A DNA stretch of 64,000 bases, taken from positions 515,401-579,400 of the forward strand of contig NZ_JALLIY010000001.1 in assembly GCF_023242315.1 (NCBI RefSeq). The letters run 5' to 3'. Under the pieces are notes generated by a model. The model was not told where the DNA came from and made no database searches. It saw nothing but the letters and a program-made list of their open reading frames with translations. A program made the position numbers and the translations under genes. Below are positions 55,008 through 64,000 of this stretch, in pieces; the first letter of the stretch is position 1; each line of letters starts with the position of its first letter. The DNA is from Pseudomonas sp. MWU13-2105 (lineage in GTDB: Bacteria; Pseudomonadota; Gammaproteobacteria; Pseudomonadales; Pseudomonadaceae).

Positions 55008-55174
55008 AGGTCGGCCATCTGTGGATAAGTTGAAGCAGGGATTCTACCGCCCTTCGGCGAAGATCGCCCGCAGTTGATCGCAAGAACGCCAAGCCTCTGA
55101 TCAGCTGGGGATAAATCGGACGCGGCATGCAGTACAATCGCTGCTTTTAATTTGCCAACCAGCCGGCCTCCCCC

Positions 55175-56455
55175 ATGATCGAACCCAAGCGCGTCTTGCG
55201 CGCCCTCGCCGAGCACTGGGCCCTTCTGGAGCCTCTGTGCGAACACTTCGACCAAGGCACCCTGAGCCTCGGTGAACTGCGCCAGCAACTGGCTGCCCAG
55301 CAGTTGGACAGCACGCCCCAGGACATCACCAGCCTGCTGGACGTGTGGATTCGCCTCGACATCCTGGTGCCCGTGGCGAAAAGCCCGAACCGTTTCGAGC
55401 TCAACGCCCAGATCCACGACTTCCTCGCTTACCTGCGGCGCGAACACCGCCTGGGCCTGTGCCTGGAGATCGAAGCCTACCTGCGCCACCTCGAGCGCCT
55501 GGCCGGGTATATCCAGGACGCCTTCGACATCCGCGACGGCAACGACCTGGCGCGCCAGTTGCGCCTGCTCGACATGCGCGTGCGCGATGTCCTGAAAAAG
55601 CTCGCCAACGACGAACAGGCCCTGGTCGCCGTCGCCGAACGGGCCAAGACCAGCGACCGGCAGATCCCGTTGCGCCAGCGTTACGCCGAGGTCCTGGCGA
55701 CCTGGGACGAATATGTCGAGCCGATGATCCAGCTGGTGAACGCCGACGGCGCCTTCGAACAGGGCGTGCGCAAGGTCGAGAACGTGCTGTTGCGCATGCT
55801 CAGCGAGCAGCAACGCCTCGGCCACCTGGTGGACGACGACATGCTGCTGCGCACCCACGCGCGGATCCTCGAAATGCAGACCAGCGCCCAGTTGACCCTG
55901 CGTCATGCCCGCGAACTGCTGCTGCCGCTGCGCGAAGAAGCGCGCCGGCACAACGCCGTGACCCGTGGCGCCGCCCTGGCCCTCTCGGTGATCCGTCGCA
56001 AAGGCCTGGACGCCGTGCCGCAAGCGGCGATGCCGATGTTCAGCCGGCCGCAAAGCACCTTTCTCGGCAGCTCCGGCCAGGTCGAGGCCTATGTCTACGC
56101 CCTGGCTCGCTTCGAAGCCAAGCCATCGCGTTTCCCCAAGGCACACAAGTCGTCCAAGGGCGGCGAGTCGCCACGCGCCCCGCGCACGGTCAAGGAAATG
56201 CTCGAACGCTGCAGCGACGCCCTGCCGATGCCGGACCTGATGAGCTGGCTGCTGGAGCAGGAGCCGGACGGCGCCACCGATGAACTGCTCTACTGGTTCT
56301 CGCGCCTGTCGCGGGAAAAACGTTTCCAGCGCGAGCGCCTCGAACGCCGCGACTACCACACCCAGGAGCACCAGGTCAGCCTGCGCTCCTTCGCCCTGCT
56401 CTCGCGTGTCGAAGAAGCCGGCGAGAATTCCGCGAGCACACCTCATGCATCTTGA
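55175..56455 (+). CDS. mksF: MksF, kleisin of the MksFEB condensin
   Basis: This is a 426-residue, MukF-related kleisin with an N-terminal winged-helix and dimerisation region (LEPLCEHFDQGTLSLGELRQ) and a helical middle (LAGYIQDAFDIRDGNDLARQ). It is the first gene of mksF-mksE-mksB, and its stop overlaps the mksE start by 11 bases. Condensins of this class organise and segregate the chromosome. The start has no strong Shine-Dalgarno. Confidence 0.88.
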   Translation: MIEPKRVLRALAEHWALLEPLCEHFDQGTLSLGELRQQLAAQQLDSTPQDITSLLDVWIRLDILVPVAKSPNRFELNAQIHDFLAYLRREHRLGLCLEIEAYLRHLERLAGYIQDAFDIRDGNDLARQLRLLDMRVRDVLKKLANDEQALVAVAERAKTSDRQIPLRQRYAEVLATWDEYVEPMIQLVNADGAFEQGVRKVENVLLRMLSEQQRLGHLVDDDMLLRTHARILEMQTSAQLTLRHARELLLPLREEARRHNAVTRGAALALSVIRRKGLDAVPQAAMPMFSRPQSTFLGSSGQVEAYVYALARFEAKPSRFPKAHKSSKGGESPRAPRTVKEMLERCSDALPMPDLMSWLLEQEPDGATDELLYWFSRLSREKRFQRERLERRDYHTQEHQVSLRSFALLSRVEEAGENSASTPHAS

Positions 56456-57158
56456 TCTTTCCGAACTGACCCAGCTGGCGCCGATCTTCCGCGAGCTGTT
56501 CAAGGGTTACCACGTCAGCCGCCGCGACCCGGAGCTGTACGCCCAACTGTCCAACTGCCAGGACCAGTACCGCACCCTGTTCAAGGCCCTGGGCTTCGAA
56601 CTGGTCTGCGACACCCGTGGCTTCTACTACTTCGTCCCGGACAACGCCGCCGCCCAGGTCAACAAGACCGCCCAGCGCCTGGCGCTGTTTACCTTCATCC
56701 TGGTCGAGCACCTGGCCGACCAGGGCCGTGACCCGGTCGCCGTGCTCGACGGCGGCAGCCTCGGCCGCGACGAACTGCCGTCGCTGCTGGAGAAATACCG
56801 CGACCTGTTCGTCCAGGCCGAAGTCACCACCCAGGAGGAGCTGGAAGAGAAGATCATGCGCCGCATGACCCAGCTCGGCTTCGCCCTCGAGGAGCCCGGC
56901 CTGTTCCGCTTCCTGCCGCCGATGCACCGCTTTCTCGACGTCTGCCTGTCGGTCCAGCAGGACCGCGACATGGCCGCCAGCCTGCACAGCGTGCTGCCGT
57001 TGCCGACGCCGGTGCTGGTGGATGACGACAGCGACGAAAAACTGCTGGAAACCGATGACCCGCTGGACCTCAGCGAATTCGTCGAGGCCCCTGAAGAAAG
57101 TGAAGAAGACGCGCTGGCCCGGGCCATTGCCGCCGAGCAACAGGAGATGGACGCATGA
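56445..57158 (+). CDS. mksE: MksE, accessory subunit of the MksFEB condensin
   Basis: This 237-residue protein (FRELFKGYHVSRRDPELYAQ, GFYYFVPDNAAAQVNKTAQR, ITFRHEAL-like winged-helix region) is the MukE-like subunit that binds the kleisin. A strongly acidic tail (EDALARAIAAEQQEMDA region) is notable. Start ATG 56445 is used. It overlaps mksB by four bases (ATGA). Confidence 0.86.
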   Translation: MHLDLSELTQLAPIFRELFKGYHVSRRDPELYAQLSNCQDQYRTLFKALGFELVCDTRGFYYFVPDNAAAQVNKTAQRLALFTFILVEHLADQGRDPVAVLDGGSLGRDELPSLLEKYRDLFVQAEVTTQEELEEKIMRRMTQLGFALEEPGLFRFLPPMHRFLDVCLSVQQDRDMAASLHSVLPLPTPVLVDDDSDEKLLETDDPLDLSEFVEAPEESEEDALARAIAAEQQEMDA

Positions 57159-59995
57159 GCCAGGAACGCTACGGTATTCGCCGCTTCGCCCTGCTGAACA
57201 CCGCCGGCTACAGCCTCGGCCTGTTTCCCCTGGAACATCCGCTGTCGGTCTACGGCGCGAACAACCTGGGTAAATCGGCCTCGATCAACGCCTTGCAGTT
57301 CCCGATCCTGGCGCGCATGTCGGACATGAGCTTCGGCAAGTACAGCCTGGAACAGTCGCGGCGCTTCTATTTCGCCACCGACACCAGCTACATCCTCGTC
57401 GAAGTCGCCCTGCCCCACGGCCCGCATGTGATCGGCGTGGTCGGACGCGGCCCGGGCGGTGGTTTCGGCCACCAGTTCTTCGCCTACGCCGGACGCCTGG
57501 ACCTGGCGCACTACCAGAAAGACGACACCTGCCTGCGCCAGAAGGAGCTGTTCAACAATCTGGAGCGCAACGGCCTCAAGGCCTACGAGCTCAAGCCCGA
57601 TGAACTGCGCCGGCTGCTGGTCGGCGGTCACACCTCGATCCCCCTGGACCTGACGCTGATCCCGCTGCGCTCCACCAGCGAACAGAGCCTGAAGACCTTC
57701 CGCGCGCTGTTCATCAACCTGCTGCACATGCGCGAGATCACCGCCGCCAAGCTCAAGCAGCTGTTCCTCGATGCCTTCGAGCACAGCCTGCGTTCCGGCA
57801 GCGTCGACTATATCGCTGCCTGCGAGGAAGCCTTCCGCGATGTGCGGCGCATGGAGCAGGACTACAACGCCATGGTCGCCGCCGGGCCCCTGGTCGAGGC
57901 GCTGGCCGCGGGGGTGCGCCAGCGCGATGTGCTGCGCGGCAAGCTGCACCGGATCTCGCCACTGCTCGACTCGTTGCTCGGCACCTGGTCGGACTACGCC
58001 GGGGCGCGCAAGGAAGAGCTGCTGATCCAGTCCGAGCACTACCGCAATGAACAGGACGCCCTGCAGAACGACCAGCGCAGCAGCACCCAGGAGCTGATGC
58101 GCCTGGAACGGGAAATCAGCGACCTGCAACGTTGGCTCGGCGAGCTCTCGGTGCTCAAGAATCGCTTCGCCCTGGTCAACGATGTAAAGGTTCTGGAACA
58201 ACAACTGCTGGCGGCCAAGGATGCCCACGACGAACTCGCCGGTGCCCTGGCCCAGTCCCGGCAATTCAGCGCCGAGGACCTGGAAGAGCGCCTGCGCGAC
58301 CTGGAAAAACGCCTGAAGTCGGTGAAGCAGCAACTCGATCACGCCGACAACAACAGCTATGCACGGCTGCGCGAAGAGTTCTCGCAACAGGATGTCGAAC
58401 GCCTGATGCGTCTGTTCAACAGCGCCCTGTTCAGCCTGCCGCTGGGCGAGCACGGCATTGCCCTGGATGAGGAAGGCCAGTGGGTCAAGTCCATGGAACT
58501 GATCCTCGACGGCTTCAAGGGCGAGCGTTTCGAAGTCCCGGGCCTGTCCATCGACCTGTCCCATATCGAGCCGCCGGCGTTGCAAGCCCTGGCCGATCGC
58601 GCCGCGCTGCGTGACCAGAAGGAGCGTCTGGACAAAGAGCTCAAGCAGTTGAAAACCCAGCAGGCCGTGGCCGCCGACCGCGCCGCGAGCAAGACCCAGA
58701 CCGAAGCGCTGTACCAGCAGGTGCTGGATGCGCAGAAAGCCCTGGAAGATTTCCGCCGCGCCCAGACCTTGAGCGCCGAGGAAGGCGACAAGCTGGAACA
58801 ACTGGCCCAGTTGGAAGCCGCGCAGGATGAACTGAAGCGCTCCAGCGATGCCTTCACCGAACGTGTCCAGCAGTTGTCGGCCAAGCTGCAACTGGTCGGT
58901 CGGCAGATCGGCGACATGGAAGCCAAGCAGCGCACCCTCGACGACGCCCTGCGCCGTCGCCAATTGCTGCCGGCCGACCTGCCGTTCGGCACGCCGTTCA
59001 TGGATCCGATAGACGACTCCATGGACAACCTGCTACCGCTGCTCAACGACTACCAGGACAGCTGGCAGGGCCTGCAGCGGGCCGACGGGCAGATCGACGC
59101 GCTCTACGCCCAGGTGCGCCTCAAGGGCGTGGCCAAGTTCGACAGCGAGGACGACATCGAGCGCCGTCTGCAACTGCTGATCAACGCCTATGACCACCGT
59201 ACCGACGAAGCCCTGACCCTGGGCAAGGCGCGCCGCGCGGCAGTGACCGATATCGCCCGGACCTTGCGCAATATCCGCAGCGACTACGACAGCCTGGAAC
59301 ACCAGCTGGCGCTGTTCAACCGCGAGATCAACAAGCGCCAGGTGTCCAACCTGCAAAGCTTCCGCATCGTGCTGGCGCCGAACAAGGAAGCCCTCAAGCA
59401 CATCGACCAGATCATCCACAGTGCCGGCCAGTACGAGGAAGGCGAGACGCTGTCGGTATTCGACCTGAGCCAGAGTGCCGATCAGGACAACAAGAACGAA
59501 GAAGCCAAGGAATACCTGGCGCGGCTGGTGGCGGCGAACCACAACCAGCTGGGCCTGAAGGACCTGTTCGAGCTGGCGTTCGAGATCACCAAGGTCAACG
59601 GCCAGCCAGTGATCCACACCGATATCGATGGGGCGGCGTCCAACGGCACCACCATGACCATCAAGGCGCTGACCAACATGTACCTGTTGCTGCACCTGAT
59701 GGACCGCGACCAGGCCGGGCGCGTGCGTCTGCCGTACTACCTCGACGAGGCCGCGGACATCGACGAACGCAACCAGGCGGCGCTGCTGGAGACCAGTCTG
59801 CAATTGGGCTTCGTGCCGATCCTGGCGAGCGTCAAGCCGCAGGTGTCGGCGCACGTGGCCATCGACCTGGAAGGCGGCAGCGGGCCGAACGGGATCTATA
59901 TCGACGAAGCGGACTGGAAGTACATCCGCCGGCACGATGAGGTCCGGGCAAGGGTGCCGAGCGAAGCGGCGGAAGCGGAGCTGGACGAGGTCTGA
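57155..59995 (+). CDS. mksB: MksB, SMC-like ATPase of the MksFEB condensin
   Basis: This 946-residue SMC-type ATPase has Walker A GANNLGKS (34-41), two long coiled-coil arms with a small hinge (residues about 250-760), a C-terminal signature ASNGTTMTIKAL and Walker B YYLDEAADID. It is shorter than MukB (about 1480), as in the MksB branch. No TOPRIM nuclease MksG/JetD follows, so it is the housekeeping type and not a Wadjet-like plasmid defence system. Transcription ends at a clear terminator. Confidence 0.93.
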   Translation: MSQERYGIRRFALLNTAGYSLGLFPLEHPLSVYGANNLGKSASINALQFPILARMSDMSFGKYSLEQSRRFYFATDTSYILVEVALPHGPHVIGVVGRGPGGGFGHQFFAYAGRLDLAHYQKDDTCLRQKELFNNLERNGLKAYELKPDELRRLLVGGHTSIPLDLTLIPLRSTSEQSLKTFRALFINLLHMREITAAKLKQLFLDAFEHSLRSGSVDYIAACEEAFRDVRRMEQDYNAMVAAGPLVEALAAGVRQRDVLRGKLHRISPLLDSLLGTWSDYAGARKEELLIQSEHYRNEQDALQNDQRSSTQELMRLEREISDLQRWLGELSVLKNRFALVNDVKVLEQQLLAAKDAHDELAGALAQSRQFSAEDLEERLRDLEKRLKSVKQQLDHADNNSYARLREEFSQQDVERLMRLFNSALFSLPLGEHGIALDEEGQWVKSMELILDGFKGERFEVPGLSIDLSHIEPPALQALADRAALRDQKERLDKELKQLKTQQAVAADRAASKTQTEALYQQVLDAQKALEDFRRAQTLSAEEGDKLEQLAQLEAAQDELKRSSDAFTERVQQLSAKLQLVGRQIGDMEAKQRTLDDALRRRQLLPADLPFGTPFMDPIDDSMDNLLPLLNDYQDSWQGLQRADGQIDALYAQVRLKGVAKFDSEDDIERRLQLLINAYDHRTDEALTLGKARRAAVTDIARTLRNIRSDYDSLEHQLALFNREINKRQVSNLQSFRIVLAPNKEALKHIDQIIHSAGQYEEGETLSVFDLSQSADQDNKNEEAKEYLARLVAANHNQLGLKDLFELAFEITKVNGQPVIHTDIDGAASNGTTMTIKALTNMYLLLHLMDRDQAGRVRLPYYLDEAADIDERNQAALLETSLQLGFVPILASVKPQVSAHVAIDLEGGSGPNGIYIDEADWKYIRRHDEVRARVPSEAAEAELDEV

Positions 59996-60013
59996 CTTCA
60001 GAAGCTGGAAAGC

Positions 60014-60044
60014 AAAAGGCCGCGATCATTGATCGCGGCCTTTT
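60014..60044 (+). terminator. Rho-independent terminator after mksB
   Basis: GGCCGCGATCA and TGATCGCGGCC arms form a perfect stem with a tiny loop, flanked by AAAA and TTTT, so it can work on both strands. Confidence 0.92.
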
Positions 60045-60099
60045 CATTTGGCGACTCAACCCACGGATGAACACCGATGTTTGTCGCGCCTGCACTCTT

Positions 60100-60171
60100 G
60101 TGGGAGCGGAGCTTGGCCGCGAAGGGGCCCTCAAGACCGCTAAAAGCTTCGCGGGCAAGCTCCGCTCCCAC
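60100..60171. repeat. REPIN element
   Basis: GTGGGAGCGGAGCTTG at 60100-60115 and its inverted partner CAAGCTCCGCTCCCAC at 60156-60171, with CCGCGAAG/CTTCGCGG inside, form the typical Pseudomonas REP doublet. It lies between the convergent mksB and pqiB units. Confidence 0.88.
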
Positions 60172-60266
60172 GCAAGCCCTACCCCCACACAAGCTCCACG
60201 CCCATACAAACTCTCTAGCCGCACAAGCTCTTGCTGCAGGCCTGGTGTCTACCCGCAATCTCCCGG

Positions 60267-62570
60267 CTATTTGCCGAGGCTGATCTTCGGCGCCCAGGTC
60301 AGCCATTCATCCTCGAACTTGTCGAACAGCGGGAAGGTCTGCAACGGCCGCGCCGCCACGCCCATGCGCTCGCCATCCGGCGTGGCAAAGGCAATCCCGC
60401 CCTGGATCAGGGTCTCCAGCGACTCGGTGCGCACCGTCGCGCCCTTGAACAGGCCGAAGTCGACACCAAAGCCGCTGGTGTTCCAGAACCGGCTGCCACT
60501 GCGTACCAACGGCGCATAACGCGGTTCGATCAGGATATGGATCAGCACCCGGTCGGCGGTGGCCCCCAGCTCATACCCGGTCACCTTGCCCACCGTCACC
60601 TCGCGGTAGGTCACCGGCACACCCTTCTTCAGCGAGCCCCGTCGCGCCGCGCTCAATGTCAGGCTCAAGCCGGCTTGTGGCACCGCCGCATCCGGCGGCT
60701 CCTTGAGCGCGACAAAATCCTTCTGCACCCCGAGCTTCTTCGTCGCCGGTTGTACTTCGAGATACTGCCCGGTGACCAGGGTTTCCAGGTTGGCGGTCTT
60801 GATCAGGCCCAGCTCCGGCTTCACCACCCAGAACTGGCTGCCGACCCGGGCGATACGCTCCGGCACCTCGGTAATCCGCGCCGAGAGCAGCACCGACTGC
60901 AGGTCATCGCTGAGGTCGACACTTTCGATCTTGCCCACGTCCAAGCCTTTGAAACGGATCGGCGTGCCACTGCGCAGGCCGTCGGCACGATCGACCCGAA
61001 TGGTGATCAGCGTGCCTTGCTGCTGCGCCTCGTCATGGTTGGGGAACAGGCGGAAACGCGGAATGCGTTTCTGCAGCGGGGCTTTGTCCCGCGGGGTCTC
61101 GAAGGCGATACCACCGGCCATCAGGCTTTGCAGCGATTCGCTTTTCACCTGGATGCCAGCGGTGAGGCCACCGCTGAGGGTGATGCCACTGGCATTCCAG
61201 AAACGGCTCGAGGCGTTGACCAGGTTTTCATATTCCTTCTCGATATGGACGCCGATCACCACTTGCTGACGCGTGCGGGAAAACTGGTAGCTCTGTACCG
61301 AACCGACTTTCACCTGGCGGTAGAGCACCGGGCTGCCGACATCCAGGGAACCCAGGTTGTCGGTAAAGAGCACCATGTGCAGCCCCGGGGAGCGCAGATC
61401 CAGGGGCGGTGCCTTGGCCCGGGCCTCGAACTCGCGTTGCGGGTGACCGCCTTTGTCGCCAGGGCGAATGGCAATGTAGTTACCTTTGACCAGAGCCTCG
61501 ATCCCGGTGATACCGGCCAGGGAAATCGACGGCTTGACCACCCAGAACTGGGTACCGCTCACCAGGTAGTCCTCAGCCAGCGGATCGAGGGTCAACTCGG
61601 CGTTGGCGCTGGACAGGTCGGGATCGATCTTCAGGGTTTTCAGGCTGCCGACCTGGATGCCTTTGTACATCACTGGCGTACGCCCGGCCTGCAACCCTTC
61701 GAAGTCGCTGAGTTTGACCTTGACCCGGATCCCGGCCTGGGCGGCGTCGAAGTCCTCATAGAGGCGGAACGGCAGGCTCGGATCGGTGGGCGGGCTGTCC
61801 TTGCGATTCTCCGGCGTGGCGAAGGCGATACCGCCGGCGACGATGCTGGCCAGGGACTCGCTGCGCACCTTCACCCCGGACAGGTTGGCATCGATGCTGA
61901 TGCCGCTGGCGTTCCAGAAACGCGTGTGCTTGCGCACCAGGTTGGCGTAGGTCGGTTCGATAAAGACCTTGAGCTCGACCATGTTCTGGTCCGCCGACAG
62001 CGCATAGCTCTTGATCTGGCCGACCTGGATCTGCTTGTAGAACACCGGGCTGCCACGGTTCAGGGAACCCAGGCGATCGGCCTTGATGGTGATGTGCAGG
62101 CCCGGCTTGAGGTCCGATAACGGCGGTTCCTGGTTCAACGCCTTGAACCTGCGCTCCGGCTCGCCATCGCCGGGGCTGACCGCGATGTAGTTGCCGGACA
62201 CCAGGGTGTCCAGGCCGGTAATCCCCGCCAGGGTCACGCTTGGCTTGACCAGCCAGAAGCGGGTATTGGTGCGCAGGGACGATTCGACGTCCTTGTTCAT
62301 CTCGATGTTGGCGACGACCCCCTTGCTGGAGCCTTCGACATCCAGGCTCAAGCCCTTGACCTTGCCGATGGGCATGCCCTTGTAGACAACCTCGGTCTTG
62401 TTGGCCTGGATGCCCTCGCCACTTTCAAAGCGCACCTGGATTTCGATACCGGTCTGGTTGTAGGCCCGCCAGCCGAGCCAACCGCCGATAACCAGGGCTA
62501 TCAGCGGCAGGACCCAGATAGCCGACCAGTTCGAGGCCGGACGGGTTTTGGCTTTTGGCAAATCACTCAT
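60267..62570 (-). CDS. pqiB: PqiB-like lipid-transport protein with six MCE domains
   Basis: This 767-residue protein has one N-terminal helix (AIWVLPLIALVIGGWLGWRA) and six repeats of the MCE pattern (xGxxVxYKGxxVGxV) starting near residues 41, 158, 277, 396, 513 and 635. E. coli PqiB has three and LetB (YebT) has seven. It should form a periplasmic tunnel for phospholipid transport. It overlaps the adjacent PqiA-like gene by eight bases. No PqiC lipoprotein gene is seen at its downstream end. Confidence 0.92.
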   Translation of the reverse strand: MSDLPKAKTRPASNWSAIWVLPLIALVIGGWLGWRAYNQTGIEIQVRFESGEGIQANKTEVVYKGMPIGKVKGLSLDVEGSSKGVVANIEMNKDVESSLRTNTRFWLVKPSVTLAGITGLDTLVSGNYIAVSPGDGEPERRFKALNQEPPLSDLKPGLHITIKADRLGSLNRGSPVFYKQIQVGQIKSYALSADQNMVELKVFIEPTYANLVRKHTRFWNASGISIDANLSGVKVRSESLASIVAGGIAFATPENRKDSPPTDPSLPFRLYEDFDAAQAGIRVKVKLSDFEGLQAGRTPVMYKGIQVGSLKTLKIDPDLSSANAELTLDPLAEDYLVSGTQFWVVKPSISLAGITGIEALVKGNYIAIRPGDKGGHPQREFEARAKAPPLDLRSPGLHMVLFTDNLGSLDVGSPVLYRQVKVGSVQSYQFSRTRQQVVIGVHIEKEYENLVNASSRFWNASGITLSGGLTAGIQVKSESLQSLMAGGIAFETPRDKAPLQKRIPRFRLFPNHDEAQQQGTLITIRVDRADGLRSGTPIRFKGLDVGKIESVDLSDDLQSVLLSARITEVPERIARVGSQFWVVKPELGLIKTANLETLVTGQYLEVQPATKKLGVQKDFVALKEPPDAAVPQAGLSLTLSAARRGSLKKGVPVTYREVTVGKVTGYELGATADRVLIHILIEPRYAPLVRSGSRFWNTSGFGVDFGLFKGATVRTESLETLIQGGIAFATPDGERMGVAARPLQTFPLFDKFEDEWLTWAPKISLGK

Positions 62571-63186
62571 GGTCGTCGTCCGACTCCGTGTTGTCCCAGA
62601 TGAGTCGGGGATCGAAAGTTACTGCGGCAAGCATCGTCAAGATCACCACGCTGGCAAAGGCTATTGCGCCGAGATTGGCTTCGACGCTGGCAATTCTGCC
62701 AAAGTTCACCACCGCCACCAGGATGGCGATCACGAAGATATCCAGCATTGACCAGCGGCCAATGAACTCGATGAAGCGGTACATGATAATCCGCTGCCGG
62801 GCCGACAGCGGCTGGTGGCGCTGCACCGAGAACAATAACAGGGCGATGCCCACCAGTTTGAACGTCGGTACCAGGATACTGGCGACAAAAACCACGGCCG
62901 CGATGGGAAACATGCCGTGCTGCACCAGGGTAATGACACCGGACATGATGGTACTGGGATCACCCTTGCCCAGGGAACTGACGGTCATGATCGGCAACAT
63001 ATTGGCCGGGATATAGAGAATCGCCGAGGTCAGCAGCAGCGCCCAGGTACGTATCAGGCTGTTCGGACGCCGTGGGTGCACAGCCGCACCGCAGCGCGTA
63101 CAGACCTGCTCGTCGCTGTCGGCTTCCTGCCGGTTCAACTCATGGCATTCCGTGCAGATCAGAATGCCCGCATCAATCGCCCGCAT
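62563..63186 (-). CDS. pqiA: PqiA-type membrane protein, half 2
   Basis: This 207-residue protein has a four-cysteine zinc motif (ICTECHELNR, VCTRCGAAVHPRR) and four membrane helices with PANMLPIMTVSSLGKGDPST. It is half the size of E. coli PqiA (about 417). The start at 63186 (MRAIDAG) is favoured over an ATG at 63192 because GAGAGG is correctly spaced. It overlaps the first half gene by 14 bases and PqiB by eight, a tight operon. Confidence 0.9.
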   Translation of the reverse strand: MRAIDAGILICTECHELNRQEADSDEQVCTRCGAAVHPRRPNSLIRTWALLLTSAILYIPANMLPIMTVSSLGKGDPSTIMSGVITLVQHGMFPIAAVVFVASILVPTFKLVGIALLLFSVQRHQPLSARQRIIMYRFIEFIGRWSMLDIFVIAILVAVVNFGRIASVEANLGAIAFASVVILTMLAAVTFDPRLIWDNTESDDDHE

Positions 63187-63832
63187 GTTCATCCTCTCCC
63201 GATAAGGCCTGCCAGATCTGGTGGGGCGACATGACCACCTCCAGCAGCACTTGGACCAGCAGCAACGCGACAAAGCAGGCCAGGCCCAAGCCGAGGCTCA
63301 GTTCCGCCAGGTCGGCGAGTTTGACAATCGCCACCAGCACCCCCATGAGATAGACCTCGAGCATGCCCCAATCGCGCAGGTGGTGGTAAATGCGGTATAG
63401 CAACAAGCCATAGCTGCGTCCGACATCCCAGCGAATGCTCAACAGCACGGCCAACTGGCAGAGCAGCTTGAGCAGGGGTATGCCCATGCTGCACAGGAAC
63501 ACCACCACGGCGACGCCGGACATGCCGGTATGGTACAGGCCCAGGACACCGCTCCAGACCGTGTCGGCGGAAGTCCGCCCCAGAAGATTGAGCTGCATGA
63601 TGGGTAAGAAGTTCGCCGGGATGTACAACAGGAGCGCGGCGAGCACCAGCGCCAGGCTGCGTTCGATGACATTGTGCCGATGGGCGTAGAGCTCGTAGCC
63701 GCAGCGTGGGCATTGGGCTTTTTCGCCGAGGCCGAGCTGGGGCTTGCGCATCAGCAGGTCGCATTCGTGGCAGGCCACCAACGTGTCCAGGGGGAGTTCC
63801 GATACCGTTGAAGTGTCAACCGGATCCGGCAT
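63173..63832 (-). CDS. pqiA: PqiA-type membrane protein, half 1
   Basis: This 219-residue protein begins with a zinc motif (LVACHECDLLMRKPQLG, KAQCPRCGYELYAHRHNVIE) and four helices, including YIPANFLPIMQLNLLGRTSA, paralogous to the neighbouring half. Two such halves equal one fused PqiA of E. coli. The first gene of the unit; the promoter should lie in 63833-64000. No clear ribosome-binding site precedes ATG 63832. Confidence 0.9.
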   Translation of the reverse strand: MPDPVDTSTVSELPLDTLVACHECDLLMRKPQLGLGEKAQCPRCGYELYAHRHNVIERSLALVLAALLLYIPANFLPIMQLNLLGRTSADTVWSGVLGLYHTGMSGVAVVVFLCSMGIPLLKLLCQLAVLLSIRWDVGRSYGLLLYRIYHHLRDWGMLEVYLMGVLVAIVKLADLAELSLGLGLACFVALLLVQVLLEVVMSPHQIWQALSGEDEHAGD

Positions 63833-64000
63833 AAATGGGCTCAGATTCTGTAAAAGACGGTGCCTATTCTAGTGTTCCGGCTCGAAAATAACCTTGTCAA
63901 TTTGTCAGGAAAGGGTCGGTATCCTCGTATGGGAGCCGGCTTGGCGGCTTGGCGGCGATGGCGGCGGAACAGTCTCTACAGCAGGCCGGGCCTGCCACCA
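63833..64000. other. Upstream region of the pqi operon
   Basis: This contains the likely promoter of the leftward pqi operon and no gene I can support. The final 60 bases are GC-rich with repeated GGCTTGGCGGC-like units. Confidence 0.4.

Noticed and set aside
55175..59995. A Wadjet/Jet plasmid-defence system
   Set aside because: No MksG/JetD nuclease gene accompanies the SMC genes, and a terminator follows mksB directly.

Overview
The window is a GC-rich gammaproteobacterial chromosome segment, almost certainly from Pseudomonas (fluorescens-type). The reasons are REPIN-type repeats, a rimI-holD-mksFEB-pqiA/A/B block, an L-arabinose operon built on oxidative (non-phosphorylating) enzymes, a DgoK/DgoA/DgoD galactonate cluster, a DUF6555-type small protein, and several MFS transporters and chemoreceptors. 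No complete prophage, CRISPR array or IS element is visible.

Region by region. (1) 1-9948: a divergent sugar-acid locus. A leftward operon of MFS transporter, FAH-type dehydratase, aldehyde dehydrogenase, SMP-30 lactonase, AraF and AraG (cut by the window start) faces a rightward IlvD/Edd-type dehydratase and a FadR-type GntR regulator. The shared promoter region holds two TNGTNNNACNA operator-like sites exactly 75 bp apart. Together they encode uptake of L-arabinose and the route lactone -> arabonate -> 2-keto-3-deoxyarabonate -> alpha-ketoglutarate semialdehyde -> alpha-ketoglutarate. (2) 9997-16561: a leftward D-galactonate cluster (dgoK, dgoA, dgoD, transporter, IclR regulator) with an Fsr-like MFS gene upstream. 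Because L-arabinose and D-galactose are often oxidised by the same dehydrogenase and lactonase, the two loci plausibly share substrates. (3) 16883-20106: a chemoreceptor, an elongator tRNA-Met with a clear promoter, and about 1 kb of element-like DNA containing a small phage-type ORF and a strikingly folded RNA-like segment. (4) 20107-32000: a patchwork of regulators, small secreted or membrane proteins, a translationally coupled ParD-like/methionine aminopeptidase pair, lysA/lysR, a CDF metal exporter and D-Ala-D-Ala ligase. It includes one small gene broken by an in-frame stop.

(5) 32290-37203: DyP peroxidase, a membrane diguanylate cyclase, a RidA-family protein, a soluble PAS-PAS chemoreceptor (BdlA-like) and a DUF6555-like protein. 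(6) 37252-42130: a ROK repressor divergent from APC permease, ROK kinase and SIS-domain deaminase genes, an apparent amino-sugar or Amadori-compound utilisation unit. (7) 42161-48003: MHS transporter, AtoE-type short-chain fatty acid transporter, LuxR solo and a Tat-exported phosphoesterase. (8) 48216-52872: HscC Hsp70, its J-domain-like membrane partner and a secreted protein of unknown function. (9) 53070-63832: carbonic anhydrase, RimI, HolD (psi), the MksFEB condensin, and a Pqi lipid-transport system with a six-MCE-domain PqiB and PqiA split into two genes.

Family calls rest on motif reading and remembered homologues. No database search was run, and start codons were chosen by ribosome-binding sites and family N-termini.
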